Positions 1 through 5,358 of a stretch of 8,724 nucleotides of DNA are shown piece by piece. Below the pieces are notes generated by a model. It saw nothing but the letters and a program-made list of their open reading frames with translations. It made no database searches and was not told the origin of the DNA. The position numbers and the translations under genes are program-made. This DNA comes from Coriobacteriales bacterium (GTDB lineage Bacteria; Actinomycetota; Coriobacteriia; Coriobacteriales; UBA8131): assembly GCA_031268525.1 (NCBI GenBank), contig JAIRXA010000172.1:1-8724 (forward strand). The letters run 5' to 3'. Every line of letters begins with the position of its first letter. The first letter of the stretch is position 1.

Positions 1-146
1 TCAAGCGCTCTGGCGAAACGCTCCAAACTGGGTCTAAGCCGCATCATATAACTGTTTTCATAGTCGATGTAGTCTTGTAACAATAGAAAGAATAGGTATC
101 TATGCTCGCCGAGTCTTGATCCAATATAACTATGTGTGATAAACAC
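1..146 (-). CDS. Unrecognised protein, N-terminal part (runs off left edge)
   Basis: An open frame of 48 codons begins with GTG at 146-144 and continues through the left edge, so only the N-terminus is visible. It begins MFITHSYIGSRLGEHRY and contains an aromatic and leucine-rich stretch (YLFFLLL), then DYIDYENSYMMRLRPSLERF. I do not recognise the family. The start is chosen because AGGGAGGG (160-153) sits six bases upstream of the GTG and an in-frame stop (161-159) closes the frame just behind it. A TATAAT box lies about 43 bases upstream. These signals make a real gene likely, although the visible peptide is short. The stretch is more AT-rich than the neighbouring metabolic genes. The gene follows the toxin-antitoxin operon in the same direction but has its own promoter-like signal. 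The hydrophobic run is too short and too interrupted to call a membrane segment. Confidence 0.5.
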   Translation of the reverse strand, partial: MFITHSYIGSRLGEHRYLFFLLLQDYIDYENSYMMRLRPSLERFARAL

Positions 147-180
147 TCCGTTCCCTCCCTAATAACTGTTTGCAGTCGTC

Positions 181-205
181 GTTTACACATTATACCTAGT
201 TAAAC
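181..205 (-). promoter_or_regulatory. Promoter with possible operator for the left-edge gene
   Basis: On the minus strand a perfect -10 hexamer TATAAT lies at 194-189. It would start transcription near 182 and give a leader of about 36 bases before the GTG at 146. I see no convincing -35 hexamer at 16-18 bases. The -10 box is flanked by inverted arms GTTTA (181-185) and TAAAC (201-205), so a repressor could bind across it. The operator role is inferred. Confidence 0.45.
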
Positions 206-423
206 AGGCGATAGAACGCCAAGGCTCGACAAGTTGGCTTGCCCGCGATCCTGTTAATTGTCAGTCTGAGATTGTATGTTGCACGAACTCTGTCCTTCTG
301 ACCTTGAGCGACAGCTTAGGTGCATTGCTTGCTGCCCGGACAGCCGAAATGAGTAAGGTCCCCGTGCTGGTGCGCTATATGGACGACGACCACCGTCATA
401 GCGGTGAGCGTACAGGCAACAGA
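206..423. other. Intergenic stretch without a supported gene
   Basis: This gap lies between the toxin stop codon and the promoter of the left-edge gene. No reading frame here has a ribosome binding site or a recognisable product. I see only short inverted repeats, such as CAAG/CTTG around 229-240, and no terminator with a T-tract behind the toxin gene. It could hold decayed coding sequence, but nothing in it shows that. Confidence 0.5.
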
Positions 424-708
424 TCACTCCAGCAAATCGGAGTGCGAGCCCGTGCGCCTGAGATAGATTACGTCTTGGTCATCAAAGGTATCGGGCTCGT
501 AGAGCAAAAGCCAGTCAGGTTTGATGTGAACATCAAACTGGCCTTTCCTCTTTCCTTTAAGTTCATGCTTCCGGCAGCTTTCCGGCAATTCCTCTCCCCT
601 TGCAATCCTATCCACAACACGATCAAGCAGTGCCATATCAAGTCCGCGTGCCTCCAGCCGTCTCAGGTCTTTTTTGTACTTGCCCGTTGGGATTAGCGTT
701 GCTGCCAT
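424..708 (-). CDS. yafQ: YafQ-type toxin, RelE-superfamily mRNA interferase
   Basis: A 94-residue protein matching the YafQ branch of the RelE/ParE toxin superfamily. These are ribosome-dependent endoribonucleases that cut mRNA during translation and are neutralised by a DinJ-type antitoxin. The fold markers are in order: a YKKDLRRL N-terminal strand and helix, the LPESCRKHELKG segment, VHIKPDWLLLY, and the C-terminal RRTGSHSDLL. The residues needed for cleavage in E. coli YafQ (His50, His63, Asp67, Trp68, His87) have clear counterparts at His48, His61, Asp65, Trp66 and His89, so the toxin should be active. Length is normal for the family. The ATG shares one base with the antitoxin stop (TAATG), and there is no strong ribosome binding site of its own. 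Translation is therefore probably coupled to the antitoxin. The stop is TGA at 426-424. The family call is secure; the exact cleavage specificity is not visible. Confidence 0.9.
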   Translation of the reverse strand: MAATLIPTGKYKKDLRRLEARGLDMALLDRVVDRIARGEELPESCRKHELKGKRKGQFDVHIKPDWLLLYEPDTFDDQDVIYLRRTGSHSDLLE

Positions 709-992
709 TAAACATCATTTTCCTGGCGCAACTCGCTGTGGCTGGCAAATCCTTCGAGTTTTCCTGAGCGAAGCTGCGACTTGAGCGAGGCAATCTCTGC
801 TTCCTCTTCATCGTCAATCGGATAGTACTGCGCAGTGTCAAAAGGGTAGCCGCCCTCCGCATTGAAGGCATGGACAAAGGTTCTGATTGCAGCAGCTGGA
901 TCAGTGCCGTTTCTCCGCGCGACCTTGGCAAACAGTGTCTTTTCGTCAGCAGGTACCCTTACGCTCAAGTTTTCCATTACAGCATCAGCCAT
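708..992 (-). CDS. dinJ: DinJ/RelB-family antitoxin
   Basis: A 94-residue antitoxin directly upstream of the YafQ-type toxin. The N-terminal half has the ribbon-helix-helix pattern of the RelB/DinJ family: a DNA-contacting strand ENLSVRV (residues 7-13), helix A (about 15-28), helix B with PAAAIRTFVHAF (32-43), and the family hallmark EGGYPFD (46-52). The acidic, charged C-terminal part (about 55-94) should wrap the toxin and block its active site. RHH antitoxins of this type also repress their own promoter. The ATG at 992 is chosen because AAAGGAG lies seven bases upstream. An ATG two codons earlier (998) would be too close to that site. The frame stays open to 1100, but the extra 36 codons run through the promoter and into intergenic repeats and are unlikely to be translated. 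Confidence 0.88.
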   Translation of the reverse strand: MADAVMENLSVRVPADEKTLFAKVARRNGTDPAAAIRTFVHAFNAEGGYPFDTAQYYPIDDEEEAEIASLKSQLRSGKLEGFASHSELRQENDV

Positions 993-1008
993 TCTCATAC
1001 TCCTTTTA

Positions 1009-1030
1009 TATGCTTTGTAGGCATAGTATA
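1009..1030 (-). promoter_or_regulatory. Toxin-antitoxin promoter and likely autoregulatory operator
   Basis: A -10-like hexamer TATACT lies at 1030-1025 on the minus strand, about 33 bases before the antitoxin ATG. No good -35 is visible. An inverted repeat TATGC (1009-1013), seven-base spacer, GCATA (1021-1025) touches the -10 box and covers the expected transcription start. A ribbon-helix-helix antitoxin would normally bind such a place. Repression by the antitoxin-toxin complex is inferred from the family. Confidence 0.45.
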
Positions 1031-1081
1031 CATCAAAGTGGTGGCCTTGGTGTCTTTCGCACATCAACAACAAATGCGGAC

Positions 1082-1310
1082 AATCCCGTAGGTTCCGCAA
1101 AATGTGTCGGTGGGGGTAATCCCGCAGGTTCCGCCAGGTGTAGGGGCGGGCTGGAGAAGGGAAGTCTTACGTACCCACGCGGGCGGTCAAAGCCCGCCCC
1201 TACGGTCGTCCAACAAATGTGCCTTGCTCACGCGGGCGGACAAAGTCCGCCCCTACGAAGAGCACAACACGGGGTCCGCTCCTACGGTCGTCCAGCAAAT
1301 GTGTCCCAAA
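1082..1310. repeat. GC-rich palindromic intergenic repeat cluster A
   Basis: This 311-base gap between the IMP dehydrogenase stop and the antitoxin start is almost entirely repeats. Two related units beginning AATCCCG stand at 1082 and 1118 (period 36). GTAGGGGCGGGCT (1140-1152) pairs perfectly with AGCCCGCCCCTAC (1191-1203). A second hairpin has 8-bp arms GGGCGGAC/GTCCGCCC around AAA (1234-1252). A 23-base unit at 1199-1221 recurs at 1281-1303 with one change. The 26 bases at 1232-1257 are identical to 3593-3618 in cluster B, and 1128-1150 appears in cluster B in the opposite orientation with a few changes. No ribosome binding site or protein-like frame is present. The cluster probably acts as a transcription boundary or is a REP/MITE-like element. 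Confidence 0.8.
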
Positions 1311-1311
1311 C

Positions 1312-2823
1312 CTACCTTGGGGGCAAGGCGCCGAGCTGATCCTTGAGCAGGACGTCGTGAGCACCGCCCTCAACGATGGAGGTCGATGATATCTGGGTCA
1401 GGCGGGCCTTCTGTTGGAACTCCGCAATGTTCAATGCCCCACAGTTGCACATCGTCGAGCGCATCTTCGCCAGAGTCAAGGCAACATTGTCTTTAAGCGG
1501 ACCGGCGTAGGGCACATAGGAATCCACGCCCTCCTCAAAACTCAGCTTGGAGGCGCCGCCGGCATGATAGCGCTGCCAGTTGCGCGCGCGCGCCGAACCC
1601 TCGCCCCAGTATTCCTTCATATAGTTACCGTTGACGGTAACCTTGGCTGTCGGGCTCTCGTCAAAACGCGCAAAGTAGCGGCCCAGCATCATAAAGTCGG
1701 CGCCCATCGCTAAGGCGAGTGTCATATGATGATCATATACGATGCCACCATCTGAACAGATCGGAATGTAAATTCCTGTCTCAGCGAAATAGCGGTCGCG
1801 CTCATCGGCGACTTCGATAACGCTGCTTGCCTGGCCACGTCCAATGCCTTTCTGCTCGCGGGTGATGCAGATCGATCCCCCACCGATACCCACCTTGATG
1901 AAATCGGCCCCAGCTTCGGCCAGAAAACGAAAACCTTCACGGTCAACAACATTACCTGCACCAACGCGTACTTCATCGCCAAAAGTACGCTTCACCCAAT
2001 GCAGGGTGCGTGACTGCCACTCGGTAAAGCCCTCAGAGGAATCGATGCATAACACATCGGCACCAGCGGCCAACAGCGGCCCCACACGATCTTCATAGTC
2101 ATGGGTATTGATGCCCGCGCCCACCAGATAGCGTTTATGCCCATCAAGATTTTCCAGCGGGTTTTCTTTGTGCGAAGCATAGTCCTTGCGAAACACCATA
2201 TACAGCAGGCAGTCATCATCGTCGACCACCGGCAATGCGTTGAGCTTGTGATCCCAGATGATGTCATTGGCCGCGGATAGGGTCGTGCTCTTTGGAGCGA
2301 TGATCAGGCGGTCTCGAGGCGTCATGAACTCCGAAACCCTGACATCAAGTGGGGTACGGCTGGGCCGATAATCGCGACTGGTGACGATGCCGAGTAGCCG
2401 TCCGTGCGCCGAGCCGTCGTGGGTGACCGGCATGGTAGAGTGGCCGGATTGTTCCTTTTTCTCTATGACGGTCGCCAGCGTATCATTTGGCGAGACATTG
2501 GAGTCGCTGACGACGAAACCGGCCTTGTAGTCCTTGACGTGCGTGACCATTGCCACCTCGTCTGCGACACTCTGCGAGCTGAAGATGAAGGAGAGGCCGC
2601 CTTCACGCGCTAAGGCGATAGCCATAGTGTCGTCGGAGACGCTTTGCATGATGGCCGAAACCAGAGGGATACGCAGCGTCAGGGCTGGAGTATTGGAGGC
2701 AGCATACTTGACGAGCGGGACGGTAAGATCGACTGACGAAGGGATGCAGTCAGCCGAAGAATAGCCGGGTACCAGCAGATATTCGTTGAAGGTGCGGGCC
2801 GCCTCGTCATAGAAGAATGCCAT
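1312..2823 (-). CDS. guaB: Inosine-5'-monophosphate dehydrogenase, trichomonad-like type
   Basis: A 503-residue cytosolic enzyme that oxidises IMP to XMP with NAD+, the committed step to guanine nucleotides. The (βα)8 barrel is split by a CBS-pair insert (about residues 95-220), which ends near NALPVVDDDD and FRKDY. The catalytic loop GGGSICITREQ places the nucleophile at Cys319. The IMP phosphate region is SDGGIVYD (357-364), and the mobile flap NWQRY carries the Arg418-Tyr419 dyad that activates water. Asp261 and Trp269 match cofactor-site residues. From memory, sequence and numbering agree with Tritrichomonas foetus IMPDH (503 residues, Cys319, Arg418-Tyr419), including Lys310 and Glu431. 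It starts six bases after the CDGSH gene. Its GGAG binding site lies in the last codon and stop of that gene, so the two are coupled. One difference seen is His241 where T. foetus has Arg. GMP reductase is excluded by the CBS insert and flap. Confidence 0.96.
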   Translation of the reverse strand: MAFFYDEAARTFNEYLLVPGYSSADCIPSSVDLTVPLVKYAASNTPALTLRIPLVSAIMQSVSDDTMAIALAREGGLSFIFSSQSVADEVAMVTHVKDYKAGFVVSDSNVSPNDTLATVIEKKEQSGHSTMPVTHDGSAHGRLLGIVTSRDYRPSRTPLDVRVSEFMTPRDRLIIAPKSTTLSAANDIIWDHKLNALPVVDDDDCLLYMVFRKDYASHKENPLENLDGHKRYLVGAGINTHDYEDRVGPLLAAGADVLCIDSSEGFTEWQSRTLHWVKRTFGDEVRVGAGNVVDREGFRFLAEAGADFIKVGIGGGSICITREQKGIGRGQASSVIEVADERDRYFAETGIYIPICSDGGIVYDHHMTLALAMGADFMMLGRYFARFDESPTAKVTVNGNYMKEYWGEGSARARNWQRYHAGGASKLSFEEGVDSYVPYAGPLKDNVALTLAKMRSTMCNCGALNIAEFQQKARLTQISSTSIVEGGAHDVLLKDQLGALPPR

Positions 2824-2829
2824 GTGACG

Positions 2830-3513
2830 CTACTCCAATCCATCCGTATAGCCAACGTTCACATGCGAAGCATCGCAGAAGGGCTTATTGCGCGACGCAC
2901 CACAACGACAGAGTGCATACCGGTTACGCAATTCGTACTCAAAACCCTCCGAAGACAGCAAGGGAATGCCACCCTGCACAAAGAGTGGCGCACTGACCTC
3001 ACGCTCTGGATCCTGCAAGATCGAAATCGAGAGCTCCAGGGTCGGTTCGATCGCCGCATGATCCCTGAGTTTATCATGCTGCACCAGACGTCCGGCGGGA
3101 CAATCGTTAGCCGCTTGGATGGCGTCGGCGCGCGCTTGAGGATCGTCGCTTTCCTCGGTCAGGGTCCAGACCTCCTTGCCTGCACGATGGCAGAAGCGGA
3201 CAAAAGCACAGCGGTTGTCGTCGTAGAGATCCAGGGTTGGTCCCTCAAAGACTTCAACGCGCTCATCAAAGGGCTTGGTTGAGGCCGTTTCGGTACCGAT
3301 AAAATGCGCGCTCACGTGTGAGCCATCGCAAAACGGCGGGTTCTTGGAACGCCCACAGCGACAGAGCGCGTACGTCTCCCCTACCTCAAAAACACGACCT
3401 TGCTCATACACCCGTTCGTGGCCTGCACTGACCATGATCTTCTCGTCGAGCGGTACCCCACCCGCCACGATGTAGGGGCCGTCCTTGAGGATGGTGATTT
3501 TCCTGTCGCCCAT
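2830..3513 (-). CDS. Double-CDGSH iron-sulfur protein
   Basis: A 227-residue soluble protein with two CDGSH-type [2Fe-2S] sites. The first is CRCGRSKNPPFCDGSH (Cys51, Cys53, Cys62, His66). The second is CRCGASRNKPFCDASH (Cys202, Cys204, Cys213, His217). Both fit the C-X-C-X2-S-X3-P-X-C-D-(G/A)-S-H ligand pattern exactly. Between them lies a divergent cysteine-bearing segment (Cys102, Cys108, then DCPAG with Cys138) that resembles the middle part of bacterial multi-domain CDGSH proteins. It may hold a further cluster, but that is inferred. Roles suggested for the family are redox or cluster transfer; no substrate is known here. The ATG at 3513 has AAGGTG five bases upstream, with GGAG further back. 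An earlier in-frame ATG at 3582 has no such site and would add arginine-rich residues read from intergenic sequence. The gene is first in an operon with IMP dehydrogenase. Confidence 0.88.
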   Translation of the reverse strand: MGDRKITILKDGPYIVAGGVPLDEKIMVSAGHERVYEQGRVFEVGETYALCRCGRSKNPPFCDGSHVSAHFIGTETASTKPFDERVEVFEGPTLDLYDDNRCAFVRFCHRAGKEVWTLTEESDDPQARADAIQAANDCPAGRLVQHDKLRDHAAIEPTLELSISILQDPEREVSAPLFVQGGIPLLSSEGFEYELRNRYALCRCGASRNKPFCDASHVNVGYTDGLE

Positions 3514-3585
3514 GATGCACCTTTCTCTCCTTGTCAGGCGGACTGATGGCCGCCCCTCCCCGTATGCGTCCCTGCAAATCATGCC

Positions 3586-3710
3586 TGCTCAAGCGGGCGG
3601 ACAAAGTCCGCCCCTACGCCTCGCGGAACCTGCAAATTTGGCCGCTCCTACACCTGGCGGAACCTACAAATTTGGCCGCCCCTACACCTGACGAAACCTA
3701 CAGGCCTACG
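3586..3710. repeat. Palindrome and 34-bp tandem repeats, cluster B
   Basis: Downstream of the membrane protein gene and upstream of the CDGSH gene. A hairpin GGGCGGAC/GTCCGCCC around AAA (3595-3613) lies in a 33-base block (3586-3618) that matches 1225-1257 with one difference. Next come tandem units of 34 bases starting at 3623, 3657 and 3691, the last truncated and more diverged. Each starts GCGGAACC or a variant, and the two full units contain AAATTTGGCCGC. The opposite-orientation form of this unit occurs in cluster A. The 208-base gap (3514-3721) holds no supported gene, and I see only a poor promoter candidate for the CDGSH operon. Confidence 0.8.
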
Positions 3711-3721
3711 TGTCCGTTCGC

Positions 3722-4582
3722 TCATTCCAGATTCAGGCGGTTCGCCAGGGAATGGTGCATGAACGCATAATATGCGACAATCAGGGCACCGCCGATAAAC
3801 AGGCTGACGACTGAGGTCGCGAGGTAATAGTCATAGAGCTGGGTTGTAGAGCCCAGATACAGAAAACTCAACATCGACCCATCACCGGTAAAGGTCGCAA
3901 CCGCCGCATCGCCTACCGATCCAATGATAGATGTCACAATGTTGACAGCAAAGATCAGGCCGACGGCCAGAGCGACTCGATGCTTTTTAGCCCAAGCGCA
4001 TCCACCAGCCAGACAGGCATAGACGCAGAGCAGCTGACCCAGGGCACCGACGCTTACGGCAAGCGGATACACGACGAGAAGCAGGGGGCTGTACCGAGTA
4101 ATGTGCGAGAGGGAAATTTCCAGAGATTGAACGAGATCGAGGTTGATCAGCCCTTCGTAAGCCAGACCAAAGAAGTAGACAATCCCGATCCCCAGCAGCA
4201 TCACCAAGCCGTTGATCAGCACCCAGATGAAGCCTGAGACCGTCTTGGAGATGATGTGCTGATTGACCGTCGCTGGCAGAGTCATCGTCAGATAGCCCTC
4301 GTCGCTGTAGATATTGAGATAGAAATGGCGCGCGACCAAAAACAGGGTCATAAAGAAGCCGGCGAGGAGAACCGCACAAACAAGCAGCACACCGAGAACG
4401 CTCATCGACCCCAACAGATCAAGAGCACCTGAGCCATAGAAGGAGTTGCTCCCATAGTTCGTGCGCATGGTAATGGTTAGACCGATCGAGACAAGTATAC
4501 AGACGCCGAGAACGCCAATCTGTACGGGTAGCAAAACCCGTGCCAGGGCCAACAGATCGTATTTGACCAGTTTACCGGACAT
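3722..4582 (-). CDS. ABC transporter membrane subunit, ABC-2-like
   Basis: A 286-residue integral membrane protein with about six hydrophobic segments (roughly 17-39, 58-84, 116-140, 165-195, 202-224 and 253-274). A soluble stretch after the second segment contains YSDEGYLTMTLPAT. This motif recurs in membrane subunits paired with BcrA/YtrB-like ATPases in Firmicutes and Actinobacteria. The ATG at 4582 is chosen because GGGAGG lies six bases upstream; reading further back would only add residues from the overlapping ATPase frame. The start overlaps the end of the ATPase gene by 11 bases, so the two are translated together and almost surely form one complex. The substrate cannot be read from the sequence. 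Related pairs handle peptides, antibiotics or unknown cargo, usually as exporters. Last gene of its unit, followed by repeat cluster B. Confidence 0.82.
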   Translation of the reverse strand: MSGKLVKYDLLALARVLLPVQIGVLGVCILVSIGLTITMRTNYGSNSFYGSGALDLLGSMSVLGVLLVCAVLLAGFFMTLFLVARHFYLNIYSDEGYLTMTLPATVNQHIISKTVSGFIWVLINGLVMLLGIGIVYFFGLAYEGLINLDLVQSLEISLSHITRYSPLLLVVYPLAVSVGALGQLLCVYACLAGGCAWAKKHRVALAVGLIFAVNIVTSIIGSVGDAAVATFTGDGSMLSFLYLGSTTQLYDYYLATSVVSLFIGGALIVAYYAFMHHSLANRLNLE

Positions 4583-5273
4583 AGAAAGCCTCCCGAAAAT
4601 AGGCATCCAACGAAGCAGAGCCCTGTGCCTTGACCGCCGCAACCGAAGAGCAGGCAGCCACATTGCCGTAGTGCAGGAGCACGAAGTCATCCAACACGCT
4701 TTCCACATCAGCAATCAGATGTGTGGAGATAAGTATCGACGCGCTGCGGTTGTAATTACCGACAATTGTGCGCAGGATGTAGTCGCGCGTGGCCGGATCA
4801 ACCCCGGCGATCGGCTCATCAAGGAGATAGAGATGAGCGTGGCGCGACATCACCAATACCAACTGCACCTTCTCCTTCGTCCCCTTGGACAAGGTTTTGA
4901 AGCGTGCGGTCAGCGGTACCTGCAGACGCGCAAGCATGTCGAGGGCCACCCGTCGGTCAAAGTCGCGATAGAAGGTTTCGAAGAAGTCAAGGCAATCCGA
5001 TATCCGCATCCAAGCGGGAAGATAGTTGCGCTCAGGCAGATAGGAGACGATGGCTTTCGTCTGCGGACCGGGAAGCATGCCCCCGACGAGAACCTGACCC
5101 TGCGTTGGTGTCAGGAGCCCGGCAGCCAGTTTGATAAGTGTGGTCTTTCCGGAGCCGTTCGGCCCGAGCAGGCCGACGATGCGCCCGGGTGGCAAGCTGA
5201 GCGTGACACCATTGAGTGCCAAGGTGCCACCGTAGGTCTTGGTCAAGCCCTGACATTCCAGGATCGCAGGCAT
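4572..5273 (-). CDS. ABC transporter ATP-binding protein, BcrA/YtrB-like
   Basis: A 233-residue nucleotide-binding subunit that should power the adjacent membrane protein. All core motifs are present: Walker A GPNGSGKTT (37-45), signature LSKGTKEK (128-135), Walker B LYLLDE with catalytic Glu153, a D-loop (AGVDP), and the switch histidine in STHL (His185). The Q-loop position reads SYLPERNYL, without the usual glutamine, as in some YtrB/BcrA relatives. Length and the short C-terminal tail fit single-domain ATPases. The ATG is supported by GGGAGG six bases upstream. The gene begins 85 bases after the acyl-CoA synthetase stop. No clear promoter or terminator is visible in that gap, so read-through from the synthetase is plausible but not certain. 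No GntR-type regulator, typical for ytr operons, is seen here. Confidence 0.9.
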   Translation of the reverse strand: MPAILECQGLTKTYGGTLALNGVTLSLPPGRIVGLLGPNGSGKTTLIKLAAGLLTPTQGQVLVGGMLPGPQTKAIVSYLPERNYLPAWMRISDCLDFFETFYRDFDRRVALDMLARLQVPLTARFKTLSKGTKEKVQLVLVMSRHAHLYLLDEPIAGVDPATRDYILRTIVGNYNRSASILISTHLIADVESVLDDFVLLHYGNVAACSSVAAVKAQGSASLDAYFREAFYVR

Positions 5274-5358
5274 CTCAATCCTCCCAAACGCTCAGAATTT
5301 TCAGCCCTCCCAGGCTGTCTCGACACTCCGTGCCCCTTCGCCTCTTCCCCTGTCGATC

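Noticed and set aside
304..696. Plus-strand frame with an LVRYMDDD segment resembling the reverse transcriptase YxDD motif
   Set aside because: No other reverse transcriptase motif is present, the TTG start has no ribosome site, and most of the frame is antisense to the well-supported toxin gene.
993..1100. N-terminal extension of the antitoxin to an ATG at 1100
   Set aside because: It would read through the ribosome site, the -10 box and repeat sequence. The ATG at 992 has correct AAAGGAG spacing and fits family length.
887..1346. Plus-strand frames through repeat cluster A
   Set aside because: They consist of translated repeats with no ribosome site and no recognisable product.
1414..2764. 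Several plus-strand frames opposite IMP dehydrogenase
   Set aside because: They are antisense shadows of a highly conserved enzyme and lack start signals and recognisable domains.
3514..3582. Longer start for the CDGSH protein
   Set aside because: No ribosome site at 3582, and the added residues are translated intergenic sequence. The ATG at 3513 has a good site.
3586..3710. CRISPR array
   Set aside because: The 34-bp units are directly adjacent, with no unique spacers, and no cas genes are nearby.
4583..4714. Longer start for the ABC membrane protein
   Set aside because: The added residues are an out-of-frame reading of the ATPase C-terminus; GGGAGG supports the ATG at 4582.
5302..5317. 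Terminator between synthetase and ABC ATPase genes
   Set aside because: The CAGCC/GGCTG stem is only five pairs and no T-tract follows in the direction of transcription.
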